A stretch of 64,000 nucleotides of DNA from Actinomycetota bacterium (GCA_005885555.1 VAWN01000100.1:70481-134480); one strand, 5' to 3'. Counted from the stretch's first letter, positions 36,077 to 44,142 are shown. The notes: generated by a model not told the origin, from the sequence alone. Translations and numbers: made by a program.

Positions 36077-37429
36077 GTGGAAGGGCAGCCCTACGAGTAC
36101 CGGCGCCGGCCGCTCGTCGAACCGGACTGGACGCGGTTCCCCGGCTGGCGGGACGTCACCCGCGAGCAGTGGGAGTCGGCACAGTGGCAGCGGGCGCACT
36201 GCGTGAAGAACGCCCGGCAGCTGCGCACCGTGCTGGGCGACCTGGTCGGCGAGGAGTTCTACGCCGACCTCGACGCCGACCAGCAGCGGCTGGCGACGAT
36301 GTCCATGCTGGTACCCCCGCAGATGCTCAACACCATGGTCCCCGACCAGGCCCCGGACACGCAGGCGTTCTACGCCGATCCGGTACGCCGTTACATGATC
36401 CCGGTCGCCTCCGACCGGCACCCGGAGTGGCCGTCGCACCCGTACGCCACCCGCGACTCGCTGCACGAGCACGACATGTGGGTCGCCGAAGGGCTCACCC
36501 ACCGGTACCCCACCAAGGTGCTCGCCGAACTGCTGTCGACCTGCCCCCAGTACTGCGGCCACTGCACCCGCATGGACCTCGTCGGCAACTCCACGCCCGC
36601 GGTCGACAAGCTCAAGCTGACGCTCAAGCCGGTGGACCGGTACGACGCGATGATCAGCTACCTGCAGGCCCACCCCGGTGTCCGCGACGTCGTGGTCTCC
36701 GGCGGCGACGTGGCCAACGTGCCCTGGCGGAACCTGGAGTCGTTCCTCATGCGGCTGCTCGGCATCGAGACCATCCGCGACATCCGGCTGGCCACCAAGG
36801 CACTGGTCGGGCTCCCCCAGCACTGGCTGCAACCCGAGGTCGTCGAGGGCCTCGAACGGGTCGCCCGCACCGCCGCCCGGCGCGGCGTCAACCTCGCCAT
36901 CCACACCCACGTCAACCACGTGAACTCGCTCACCCCGCTGGTCGCCCGCGCCACCCAGACGGCACTGGAGGTCGGCGTCCGGGACGTGCGCAACCAGGGC
37001 GTCCTCATGCGCGGCGTGAACGCGACCAGCGCCGACCTGCTCGACCTGTGCTTCGGGCTGCAGGGCGAGGCCGGGATCCTGCCGTACTACTTCTACATGT
37101 GCGACATGATCCCCAACGCCGAGCACTGGCGGGTCGCCGTCTGGCAGGCGCAGGAGCTGCAGCACGACATGATGGGGTACCTGCCCGGGTACGCCACCCC
37201 GCGGATCGTCTGCGACGTGCCGTTCGTCGGCAAGCGCTGGGTACACATGCTCACCGAGTACGACCGGGAACGCGGCATCTCGTACTGGACCAAGAACTAC
37301 CGCACCTCGATCGAGCACGACGACACCGAGGCGCTGGCCAAGCAGTACCCGTACTACGACCCGATCGACACGCTGCCCGAGTTCGGCGTGCGCTGGTGGC
37401 GCAAGCAGGACGAGGCCGCGGCCGCCTAG
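36077..37429 (+). CDS. kamA: L-lysine 2,3-aminomutase (radical SAM)
   Basis: 450 residues. The radical-SAM cluster motif C156-x3-C160-x2-C163 (CPQYCGHC) is followed by TRMDLVGNSTP, and VVVSGGDVANVPWRNLESFLMRLLGI, HTHVNHVNSLTPLV and LRGVNAT-type segments match the KamA family. It interconverts lysine and beta-lysine using SAM, PLP and a [4Fe-4S] cluster. Starts at GTG 36077 with AAGGAGG at 36066-36072. It faces away from the kdd operon and supplies the substrate of KamDE. Aerobes also use KamA for antibiotic or osmolyte beta-lysine, but kamDE beside it argue for catabolism. Confidence 0.93.
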   Translation: MEGQPYEYRRRPLVEPDWTRFPGWRDVTREQWESAQWQRAHCVKNARQLRTVLGDLVGEEFYADLDADQQRLATMSMLVPPQMLNTMVPDQAPDTQAFYADPVRRYMIPVASDRHPEWPSHPYATRDSLHEHDMWVAEGLTHRYPTKVLAELLSTCPQYCGHCTRMDLVGNSTPAVDKLKLTLKPVDRYDAMISYLQAHPGVRDVVVSGGDVANVPWRNLESFLMRLLGIETIRDIRLATKALVGLPQHWLQPEVVEGLERVARTAARRGVNLAIHTHVNHVNSLTPLVARATQTALEVGVRDVRNQGVLMRGVNATSADLLDLCFGLQGEAGILPYYFYMCDMIPNAEHWRVAVWQAQELQHDMMGYLPGYATPRIVCDVPFVGKRWVHMLTEYDRERGISYWTKNYRTSIEHDDTEALAKQYPYYDPIDTLPEFGVRWWRKQDEAAAA

Positions 37430-37464
37430 ACCAGACCGGCACACCGCGGTGGTGCGGGTGTCCG

Positions 37465-38637
37465 TTACGCGGGCCAGTGGTAGACCGGAGCCTGCGGCCC
37501 GCACATTGCCGTGGTGAGGAAGACGTCGCGCGCGTGGTCGATCGGGTGGAGCTGGCCCGGTACGGCGTACTCGATCAGGTTCTCCGCCAGAGTGACCTGC
37601 CGACGGCCGTCGGCGCTGTGCCAGGTGTACGTCCCGTAGCCCACCACGCCGCCGGTGTGGCCCCAAACCCGACCGCACGGTGTGGCCAGCCAGAGGATGC
37701 CCAGCCCCCAGCCGGCCGCCTCGGGCTGACCCGGTACGACCACGACCGTGGTCTGCATCTGTGCCAGCAGAGCGGGGCTGAGCAGCCGGCCGGTCAGCAG
37801 CGCCCGGAAGAAGCGGTTCACCTCCGCCGCCGTGGAAATCATCTCTCCCGCGGCCCAGCCCGACGACGGGCTGAAGACGGTCAGGTTGCCCAGGCTCCCG
37901 TCGGCCATCATCGCGTAACCGGTCATGTGCGGCCCCCGGATGTACGGGCTCGTACCGGGGAAGTAGCTGTGCTCCAGCCCGAGCGGACCTAGGATCCGCC
38001 GGCTGACCTCCTGCGCGTACCCTCGGCCGCTCAGCCGCTCGATCAGCAACCCGAGGATGATGTAGTTGGTGTTGGAGTACGACCAGCGCTCGCCCGGTGC
38101 ATTGGTCACCGGCTGCGAGAGGCCGATCCTGACCAGTTCCCGAGGTGGGATGGTGCGCAACCGCAGCGCCTCGACCGCCTCCGGGCTGGCGAACAGCACG
38201 GGAGCGTAGTCGCCGATGCCGCTGGTGTGGTTGAGCAACATCCGCACGGTCACCCGCCGGCCCAGTTCGCCAGGGACGACGTCGGGTAGGTACCGGGCGA
38301 TCGGCGCGTCCAGGTCCACCCGGTGCTCGCCGACCAGTTGCAGGACGGTGGTGGCCACGAAGGTCTTGGTGATGCTGCCGATCCGTTGGCGGAACTGCGG
38401 GCGCACCGGACGGCCGGTGTCCACGTCGGCGACCCCGGCGGCCAGGTTCCAGGCGTCGCCCTCAGCGCGGATCTGCGCGAACACACCGGGCATGCCGGCC
38501 GCGTGCATCGCCGCCAACTGCTGCTGCAACAGCCGGCCGGTGTCGTCGCGTTGCTGCCGGGGCGCGGCCGACGCCGGCGCGGCGGGCGCAAGCAGTGCCA
38601 CGGTCGCCACGATGCCCAGGAGCAGTTTGATTCTCAT
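37465..38637 (-). CDS. Secreted serine hydrolase of the beta-lactamase / DD-peptidase (R61) family
   Basis: 390 residues. A Sec signal peptide covers about 1-25 (MRIKLLLGIVATVALLAPAAPASAA). Catalytic motifs are S88-I-T-K91, Y187-S-N189 and a late HTGG, in the order of class C beta-lactamases and the Streptomyces R61 carboxypeptidase. It could trim peptidoglycan or cleave esters or D-amino-acid peptides; substrate unknown. Monocistronic, converging with kamA and behind the strong palindrome that ends csbD. Two cysteines near the C-terminus could form a disulphide. Confidence 0.87.
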   Translation of the reverse strand: MRIKLLLGIVATVALLAPAAPASAAPRQQRDDTGRLLQQQLAAMHAAGMPGVFAQIRAEGDAWNLAAGVADVDTGRPVRPQFRQRIGSITKTFVATTVLQLVGEHRVDLDAPIARYLPDVVPGELGRRVTVRMLLNHTSGIGDYAPVLFASPEAVEALRLRTIPPRELVRIGLSQPVTNAPGERWSYSNTNYIILGLLIERLSGRGYAQEVSRRILGPLGLEHSYFPGTSPYIRGPHMTGYAMMADGSLGNLTVFSPSSGWAAGEMISTAAEVNRFFRALLTGRLLSPALLAQMQTTVVVVPGQPEAAGWGLGILWLATPCGRVWGHTGGVVGYGTYTWHSADGRRQVTLAENLIEYAVPGQLHPIDHARDVFLTTAMCGPQAPVYHWPA

Positions 38638-38735
38638 GCCTCCCCCTTCCGGTACGTCCCGGGCTACGCCGACCGCGCCGCCGTAGGCAGGGCCGAAGGC
38701 CCCTGGCGGCCGTCCCGGCCGGGGTCAGCCAGACA

Positions 38736-38773
38736 GGACCGGACCCCGAGCGACGTCGCTCGGGGTCCGGTCC
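38736..38773. terminator. 38-bp perfect palindrome downstream of csbD
   Basis: Bases 38736-38754 are the exact reverse complement of 38755-38773. As RNA it gives a 17-pair stem with a 4-base loop 25 bases after the csbD stop. The missing U tract is normal for actinobacteria. Confidence 0.78.
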
Positions 38774-38797
38774 GGCAGTGGTTCCTACCGGGGTTGA

Positions 38798-38992
38798 CTA
38801 GTCGCGGAAGGCGTCCCGCACGTCGCGCCCGGCATCCTTCACGCGCTCGCCGGCCTGCTTGACGTTGCCCGACATCCGGTCCGCCGCACCCTCGGCCTGA
38901 AGGTCTTCGTTGTCGGTCTTGTCGCCGACCCATTCCTTCGTGCGGCCCTTGAGCTGCTCGGCTTCGTTCTTGCTCTTGTCGGTCAGGCCCAT
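38798..38992 (-). CDS. CsbD-family stress protein
   Basis: 64 residues. MGLTDKSKNEAEQLKGRTKEW then VGDKTDNEDLQAEGAADRMSGNVKQAGERVKD is the CsbD pattern: short, hydrophilic, rich in Lys, Glu and Asp, probably disordered or a helical hairpin. B. subtilis CsbD is a SigB general-stress protein; function unknown. GGGAAGAGC lies ahead of the ATG. Alone, with a very strong terminator behind it, which fits a highly expressed stress gene. Confidence 0.9.
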   Translation of the reverse strand: MGLTDKSKNEAEQLKGRTKEWVGDKTDNEDLQAEGAADRMSGNVKQAGERVKDAGRDVRDAFRD

Positions 38993-39081
38993 TGCTCTTC
39001 CCTCCTGTGGCGGGTCTGCTTACCGGGTTCCCGCCGCTTCTCGGGCTTAACCGTTACGCAGTACACATCGCGTACGGCATC

Positions 39082-39639
39082 CTAGGAAGCTAGGTATGTT
39101 TGCCGGACACCGGTCACAACGGTGTCCGCGAGCAGCCGGAACGTCTCCTCCAGGTCCTCCGGGTACCCGAAGCCGCCGCCCGCCTGCAGCACCGCGAACC
39201 CGTGCGCGACCGAGCGCAGCGTCCGGGCGGCGTGGATCGCCGCCGAGCCGGCCAGGCCGAAGCCGTCGAGCACCGCGAGGACGACGTCGAGCAGCTCCCC
39301 CGCCGGAGCCGACGCGGCCGGGTTGACCAGCAGACCGGCCCGGTGTGGGTACTCGACGAGGTAGTCGCGGTACGCCCGCAGCAGCGCCCGTACCGCGGCG
39401 TCGCCACCCACCCCGACCACGCTGTGCCGCACCCGCCCGGTCAGCTCCGCCACCACCCGTACCGACACCCGGTCACGCAGGTCCGCCAGGCCGCCGATGT
39501 GCTTGTACAGCGACGGCGTTGCCACGCCCGCGGACTCGGCGACCCGCGCGAGGGTCAGCGCGTCCGGTCCGTCCCGGTCGACGATCTCCAGCGCCAGCGC
39601 GGTTACCCGGTCCGGCGACAGTCCCGCCCGAGGTGACAT
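39082..39639 (-). CDS. TetR-family repressor with WHG-type C-terminal domain
   Basis: 185 residues. The helix-turn-helix is at about 6-52 (SPDRVTALALEIVDRDGPDALTLARVAESAGVATPSLYKHIGG) and the C-terminal part ending VAHGFAVLQAGGGFGYPEDLEETFRLL is the WHG domain. It is divergent from an alpha/beta hydrolase gene with a short gap that contains a perfect GCTAAT-GAT-ATTAGC palindrome, the likely operator. Start at 39639 chosen for the AGGGAG upstream; a GTG seven codons earlier is less good. Ligand unknown. Confidence 0.9.
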   Translation of the reverse strand: MSPRAGLSPDRVTALALEIVDRDGPDALTLARVAESAGVATPSLYKHIGGLADLRDRVSVRVVAELTGRVRHSVVGVGGDAAVRALLRAYRDYLVEYPHRAGLLVNPAASAPAGELLDVVLAVLDGFGLAGSAAIHAARTLRSVAHGFAVLQAGGGFGYPEDLEETFRLLADTVVTGVRQTYLAS

Positions 39640-39665
39640 GGCACTCCCTGTGCTTGACACGGTTG

Positions 39666-39680
39666 GCTAATGATATTAGC
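39666..39680. promoter_or_regulatory. TetR operator palindrome GCTAAT-N3-ATTAGC
   Basis: Perfect 6-bp arms around GAT, in the 44-base gap between divergent tetR and the hydrolase gene. It is strikingly AT-rich for this genome and ends only 3 bases before the hydrolase ATG, so a bound repressor would block both starts. Confidence 0.7.
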
Positions 39681-39683
39681 TTA

Positions 39684-40491
39684 ATGGCTATGACCGTGAC
39701 ACGGTACCTCGACCTTCCCGACGGCCGCCTCGCCTACGACGACACCGGTGACGGGCCGCTCGTCGTCTGCGTACCGGCGATGTTCGACCTGCGCAGCGAG
39801 TACCGTTTCCTGGCACCCCGGCTGGTCGCGGCCAGCTACCGGGTAGTGACGCTGGACCTGCGCGGCATGGGCGAATCAAGCGCCGAATGGCCGGAGTACG
39901 GCAGCGAGCCGACCGGCCGGGACCTGCTGGCGTTGCTCCGCCACCTCGACGCCACGACAACCGGCCCAGCGTTGATCTTCGGCTGCTCCATCGGCGCGGC
40001 CGTTGCGGTCCACGTGGCCGCCAGCGCGCCCGAACTGGTCCGCGGCATCGTGATGGCCGGGCCGTTCGTCCGCGACGCGCCGACGACGCTGGCCACCCGG
40101 CTCGGCGGCGCGGTACTGCGACTGCCCGGCCTGACCCGGCCGCTGCTGCTCGGGTACTGGCCGAAGTGGGAACCGCAGCCACCGGCCGACCTGGCCGAGC
40201 ACCTCGCCCGGCTGAAGGCGAACCTGCGCGAACACAAAGGCGCTGCGCGGGTACTTCACCTCCTCGCACCGCGCCGCCGAGGCCCGGCTGGGTGACGTGC
40301 ACACCGCGGTACTGGTCGTCATGGGTACCGGCGACGTCGACTTCCCCGACCCGGCGGCCGAGGCGCATTGGATCCAGCAGCGGCTGGGCGGCGAGGTCCT
40401 GCTCATCGACGGCGCCGGGCACCACCCGCACGTCGAGCACCCCGACCAGGTGGCCAAGGCGGTTCTCGCCTTCGACCGCGGGGCACAATGA
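39684..40491 (+). pseudogene. Alpha/beta hydrolase broken by a +1 frameshift
   Basis: Residues from MAMTVTRYLDLPDGRLAYDD to LKANLREHKG are a normal alpha/beta hydrolase with the oxyanion HG-equivalent, the nucleophile elbow GCSIGAAV and the strand DLRGMGESS. After about 40245 the frame runs into a TGA at 40293-40295, while the other frame continues the family perfectly: YFTSSHRAAEARLGDVHTAVLVVMGTGDVDFPD and GAGHHPHVEHPDQVAKAV, with the catalytic Asp and His, to a TGA at 40491. One extra base (or two lost) near 40240-40260 explains it. Either a real inactivation or a sequencing error. Ribosome site absent; leaderless expression is possible. Confidence 0.8.
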
Positions 40492-40495
40492 ACCG

Positions 40496-41068
40496 ATGGC
40501 GGAGCTGGTCCTGATCAGGCACGGCCAAACGGAGTGGAGTGCGAACGGGCGGCACACCTCCACCACCGACCTGCCGCTGACCTCCGACGGCGAACAGCAG
40601 GCCCGCAGGCTGGGCGCCGCGCTCGCCGGCCGGCGGTTCGCGGCGGTCCTGTGCAGCCCCCGCAAGCGCGCCCTGCGTACCGCCGAGCTCGCCGGCCTGA
40701 CGATCACCGCGGTCGACGGGGACCTCGTCGAGTGGGACTACGGGGAGTACGAGGGCCTGACCACGCCGGAGATCTGCCGTACCCGGCCGGACTGGAACCT
40801 GTGGCGCCACGGCTGCCCCGGCGGCGAGTCACCCAAGCAGGTCTGCGCCCGGCTGGACCGGGTACTGACCCGGTCCCGGGACCCGCTCGACCGCGGTGAC
40901 GTCGCGCTGGTCGGGCACGGTCACGCGCTGCGGGTGGCCGGCGCCCGCTGGATCGGCCTGCCCCCGGCGGGCGGCGGCCTGCTGACGCTGGACACCGCGA
41001 CGCTGTGCACGCTCGGGTACGAGCACGCCCGCCAGGTCGTCCGGCGCTGGAACATGCCGGTCAGCTGA
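40496..41068 (+). CDS. Histidine phosphatase (phosphoglycerate mutase-like)
   Basis: 190 residues. LIRHGQTEWSANGR carries the phosphorylated His of the RHG motif (about 8-10), SPRKRALRTAELAGL the second arginine, EWDYGEYEGLT the acid, and ALVGHGHALR the second His. It belongs to the broad-specificity phosphatase branch and not the glycolytic mutases. It begins 4 bases after the hydrolase stop, so the two form an operon. The stop codon lies inside an exact 18-bp tandem duplication. Confidence 0.88.
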   Translation: MAELVLIRHGQTEWSANGRHTSTTDLPLTSDGEQQARRLGAALAGRRFAAVLCSPRKRALRTAELAGLTITAVDGDLVEWDYGEYEGLTTPEICRTRPDWNLWRHGCPGGESPKQVCARLDRVLTRSRDPLDRGDVALVGHGHALRVAGARWIGLPPAGGGLLTLDTATLCTLGYEHARQVVRRWNMPVS

Positions 41069-41090
41069 GCCGTGCCGGTCAGCTGAGCCG
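41055..41090 (+). repeat. Exact 18-bp tandem duplication over the phosphatase stop codon
   Basis: TGCCGGTCAGCTGAGCCG is found at 41055-41072 and 41073-41090. Copy one encodes the last residues and TGA of the histidine phosphatase; copy two lies beyond the stop. Same type of event as at 16780. Confidence 0.92.
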
Positions 41091-41093
41091 GTG

Positions 41094-41756
41094 TCAGCGC
41101 GGCCCGTGCCCCGAATCGTGACCGGAGCCGTGCCCGGACGGCGGCGCCGGCGAGGCGGTGCCGGTACCGTGCCGGTCCTTCCCGCCCGGATCGCCACTGG
41201 GATGCGGAGTCGACCGGTCCGAGTGCCGGGACGAGGCCGACGCGCTCGGAACCGGCGCCGGCGAACCGAGGATCCGTGCGCAGTAGGCGTCGACGCCCCC
41301 CGCGCTCGCGGCCGCGGCGGCCAGGGCCCGGAAGGCCGTGCTGTCGGCGGATCCGCCGGGCCGGTGTCCGGCGTGGTACGCCCGGCACAGGCCCTTGGCG
41401 GCAGGTCCGGTGGCGTCCGGTCCGCCGCGGTCGCCGGACGGCTCGGGCGTCGGCCCGGCGGTCGGCCCGGCCGAGGACCCCGGCTCCGGGGACTCGCTCG
41501 GCTCCGGCGATTCGCTCGGCTCTGGGGATCCGCTCGGCTCCGGCGTGGCCCCGGCGTCGTCGGCGGCACGGACGGTACCGCCGCTCGTGGCCGCCGGTAC
41601 CCCCAGCCCGCCGGCGACCTGGTAGGCCACCTGCTGGACCGGTGCGGGCAGCGACCCGGTCTCCGCGGCCACGCCCACCCCGGTGGCGGAAATGCCGGCG
41701 ACCCCGAGGACGACCTTGACGGCGAGGGACTTGGTCAGCAGCGACGACAGCAACAT
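41094..41756 (-). CDS. Membrane-anchored Pro/Ser/Glu-repeat protein
   Basis: 220 residues. One hydrophobic helix at about 12-32 (SLAVKVVLGVAGISATGVGVAA) is followed by an outside region with SPEPSE-type repeats (about 75-100) and a small folded patch with two cysteines (GLCRAYHAGH and VDAYCARILG), then a His/Gly/Ser-rich tail. Similar proteins are common in Micromonosporaceae and have no known role; the cysteine pair may form a disulphide. Converges with the phosphatase gene. The second in-frame start (ATG 41756) is preferred over a TTG four codons before it. Confidence 0.7.
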   Translation of the reverse strand: MLLSSLLTKSLAVKVVLGVAGISATGVGVAAETGSLPAPVQQVAYQVAGGLGVPAATSGGTVRAADDAGATPEPSGSPEPSESPEPSESPEPGSSAGPTAGPTPEPSGDRGGPDATGPAAKGLCRAYHAGHRPGGSADSTAFRALAAAAASAGGVDAYCARILGSPAPVPSASASSRHSDRSTPHPSGDPGGKDRHGTGTASPAPPSGHGSGHDSGHGPR

Positions 41757-41825
41757 ACGGCCAGGCAACCGGGCGCGAGGTGCAGGTGCGGTGCGGTGCG
41801 GGGTGCCGGCGGGTTGCGCGGCCGC

Positions 41826-42269
41826 TCAGTTGATCTGCGGCGTCCGGGCCTCGTAGGGCGTGGACAGCACCACTGTGGTGCGCGTGGTGACGTTGGCGGC
41901 GGTACGGATCTCCTGCAGCAGCCGCTCCAGGTCGCCCGGACTGCCCACCCGTACCAGCAGCAGGTAGAAGTCCTCCCCCGCGACCGAGTAGCAGGAGTCG
42001 ATCTCCGGCAGGCCGGACAGCCGCTCCGGCGCGTCGTCGGGCGCGGCCGGGTCGATCGGCCGGATCGCCACGAACGCGGTCAACGGCAGGCCGATCGCCT
42101 CGTAGTCGACCCGCGCGACGTACCCCTTGATCACCCCCCGCTGCTCCAGCCGGCGTACCCGCTGGTGCACCGCGGAGACCGACAGCCCCACCTTCTCGGC
42201 CAGGTCGGTGTACGAGAGCCGGCCGTCAGCGGTCAGCGCGGCCACGATCGCGCGGTCGATCTCCTCCAC
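41826..42269 (-). CDS. Lrp/AsnC-family transcriptional regulator
   Basis: 147 residues. The N-terminal winged helix (IDRAIVAALTADGRLSYTDLAEKVGLSVSAVHQRVRRLEQRGVIKGY) and the C-terminal RAM domain (FVAIRPIDP, CYSVAGEDFYLLLVRVGS, TTRTTVVLST) are intact. Lrp proteins sense amino acids and form octamers on DNA. GTG start. It is divergent from the DGPF gene with 97 bases between, so it may act on itself or on that gene. Confidence 0.9.
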   Translation of the reverse strand: MEEIDRAIVAALTADGRLSYTDLAEKVGLSVSAVHQRVRRLEQRGVIKGYVARVDYEAIGLPLTAFVAIRPIDPAAPDDAPERLSGLPEIDSCYSVAGEDFYLLLVRVGSPGDLERLLQEIRTAANVTTRTTVVLSTPYEARTPQIN

Positions 42270-42291
42270 GTCAGAAAAATACTCTGGCGGA

Positions 42292-42319
42292 TGTCGAGTG
42301 CGTCGCGCGCCCGTTCGTC
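42292..42319 (+). promoter_or_regulatory. ECF42-type promoter upstream of the DGPF gene
   Basis: TGTCGA at 42292-42297 and CGTC at 42316-42319 with an 18-base spacer agree with the bipartite motif reported for ECF42 sigma factors (TGTCGA in the -35, CG[A/T]C in the -10). Transcription would start about 40 bases before the DGPF start codon. Confidence 0.6.
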
Positions 42320-42366
42320 ATGCGGGTGAGGGACGCGACGGGCGTCCGGCGGAAAGGAAGCCAGCG

Positions 42367-42723
42367 ATGAAGTTCGCCATGTTGGTCAACAACAACGAGG
42401 CCGAGTTCGACGATCTCACCCCCGAGGTGTCGGACGCGCGGATGAAGGAGCTGTACGCCTGGTTCGAGAAGTGGGAGACCGCCGGCAAGGTCATCGACGG
42501 TGGCGCGCACCTGCAGCGCACCACGACCGCGAAGACGGTGCGGCCGGGGGCGGACGGCGGGGTGACCGTCACCGACGGCCCGTACCTCGAGCTCAAGGAG
42601 GTCGTCTGCGGCGTGGTCCTGCTGGAGGCCGACGACATCGACGACGCAGTGGCGGTGGCGAGCACGTGGCCGCAGTACCTGCCCAGCGGCAGCGTCGAGG
42701 TAAGGCCGATCTACCTGCACTGA
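42367..42723 (+). CDS. DGPF-domain (YCII-related) protein
   Basis: 118 residues. MKFAMLVNNNEAEFDDL opening, KVIDGGAHLQRTTTAKTVR and the signature TDGPYLELKEVVCGVVLLEADDIDDAVAVASTWPQ are those of DGPF/YCII proteins (the motif here reads DGPY). These are small ferredoxin-like-fold proteins genetically tied to ECF42 sigma factors, and such a sigma gene lies convergent 32 bases away. AAAGGAAG precedes the ATG. A possible ECF42 promoter lies 48-75 bases upstream. Confidence 0.88.
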   Translation: MKFAMLVNNNEAEFDDLTPEVSDARMKELYAWFEKWETAGKVIDGGAHLQRTTTAKTVRPGADGGVTVTDGPYLELKEVVCGVVLLEADDIDDAVAVASTWPQYLPSGSVEVRPIYLH

Positions 42724-42755
42724 GACGCAGGCGGCGTCGCGTGGAAGCCGGGCCG

Positions 42756-43955
42756 CTAGCCGGCGAGCCGGCGGGCGAGCAGCTCGCGCTCGGCCGGGTT
42801 GGTGGCCAGCGCGAGCGCCCGCCGGGTCGCCTCGCGTGCCTCGTCGGTACGGCCGCAGGCGCGCAGCAGCTCCGCCCGGGTGGCGTGGAACAGCCGGTAC
42901 CCGGACAGCCGCTCGCCCAGCGCCTCGACCTCGGCCAGCGCCTGCGCCGGCCCGGTCACGTACCGGGTCGCCACGGCCCGGGACAGCAGCACCACCGGCG
43001 ACGGTTGCACCGCGTAGAGCTGGTCGTACAGGCCGCGGATCGCCGCCCACCGGGTACCCGCGTAGGAGGCCGCCACGGCGTGCTGCGCGGCGATGCCGGC
43101 CTCCAGCTGGTACCGGCCGATCCGGCCCTGCGCCACCGCCCGGCCCAGCCGGTGTACCGCGGCGTCGATCGCCGGCCGGTTCCAGCGCGACCGGTCCTGC
43201 TCCTCCAACGGCACCAGCCGCCCCCACGAGTCGAAGCGGGTGGCCGCCCGCGCCTCGTTGAGCTCCAGCAGCGCGGTCAGCCCGCCGACCTCGGGCTCCC
43301 CCGGCATGAGTACCGCCAGCTGCCGGGCCAGCGTGACCGCCTCGCGGGCGAGGTCGCGTCGTTGCGGGGTGGCCGGCCCGCTGGCCAGGTACCCCTCGTT
43401 GAAGACCAGGTACACCACGGCGAGCACGGCCGGCAGCCGGGTCGGGTAGTCGTCCGGGTCGGGCAGGTCGAACGGCACCTCCCGGTCGGCCAGTACCCGC
43501 CGGGCGCGCACCAGCCGCTGCGCGATCGTCGCCTCGGGTACCAGGTAGGCGGCGGCGATCTCCGCGGTGGACAGACCGCAAACGGCGCGCAGCGTCAGCG
43601 GTACCTGGGCGGAGACCGGCAGTGCCGGATGGCAGCAGCCGAACACCAGCGCCAGCCGGTCCTCGTCGGTCGGCTCCCCCGCGGGCGCCTCCGTGACCAG
43701 CAGCGTGGCGAGCTTGTCCCGGCCGGTGGCCTCGCGGCGCAGCCCGTCCAGGGCGCGCCGCCAGGCGGTGGTGACCAGCCAGCCGGCCGGGCTGTCCGGT
43801 ACCCCATCGACCGGCCACCGGCGCAGCGCCTCGGCCAGCGCGTCCTGCAGGGCGTCCTCGGCCCGGCCGAAGTCCCCGAGCCGCCGGGTGAGTACCCCGA
43901 GCATGCCGGCCGCGTCGGCGCGCCACACCCGGTCCACCGCCGCCTGGGCGTCCAT
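42756..43955 (-). CDS. ECF42-family sigma factor with a C-terminal TPR-like domain
   Basis: 399 residues, twice the size of an ordinary ECF sigma. Region 2 is at about 5-75 (GDFGRAEDALQDALAEALRRWP, AWLVTTAWRRALD) and region 4 at about 112-165 (TLRAVCGLSTAEIAAAYLVPEATIAQRLVRARR). The remaining 230 residues are helical repeats (VYLVFNEGYLASG, GLTALLELNEARAATR, HAVAASYAGTRWAAIRGLYDQL) typical of ECF42. These sigmas lack an anti-sigma factor; the C-terminal extension sets activity. The neighbouring DGPF gene is the usual target. Confidence 0.9.
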   Translation of the reverse strand: MDAQAAVDRVWRADAAGMLGVLTRRLGDFGRAEDALQDALAEALRRWPVDGVPDSPAGWLVTTAWRRALDGLRREATGRDKLATLLVTEAPAGEPTDEDRLALVFGCCHPALPVSAQVPLTLRAVCGLSTAEIAAAYLVPEATIAQRLVRARRVLADREVPFDLPDPDDYPTRLPAVLAVVYLVFNEGYLASGPATPQRRDLAREAVTLARQLAVLMPGEPEVGGLTALLELNEARAATRFDSWGRLVPLEEQDRSRWNRPAIDAAVHRLGRAVAQGRIGRYQLEAGIAAQHAVAASYAGTRWAAIRGLYDQLYAVQPSPVVLLSRAVATRYVTGPAQALAEVEALGERLSGYRLFHATRAELLRACGRTDEAREATRRALALATNPAERELLARRLAG

Positions 43956-43995
43956 GGGTCAAGTCTGCCGGCGCCGACCCGTCCGGGGCGAGACG

Positions 43996-44097
43996 CTAGC
44001 TGAGGTTGCGGCGCACCCCGGCGTAGTAGATCGCCAGGAGCATCGCGCCGACGACGGCCACGCCGGTGACCACTGTCCATTGGATGATGGCCGGCAT
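43996..44097 (-). CDS. 33-residue single-helix membrane peptide
   Basis: Translation begins MPAIIQWTVVTGVAVVGAML and ends YYAGVRRNLS; it has one membrane helix with a positive C-terminal end. It sits in the gap between the sigma factor and the acyl-CoA dehydrogenase. No strong ribosome site is seen, so translation may be leaderless or weak. Its hydrophobic-then-basic plan and codon use look real, but it is too short to be sure. Confidence 0.5.
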   Translation of the reverse strand: MPAIIQWTVVTGVAVVGAMLLAIYYAGVRRNLS

Positions 44098-44142
44098 GGT
44101 AGTGATCGGGCGCACATGTGGCCGCGACCCGCCGGACGTACC

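Noticed and set aside
36077..37429. kamA as part of a beta-lysine antibiotic cluster
   Set aside because: No peptide synthetase or tailoring genes are near, and kamDE-kdd-kal point to catabolism.
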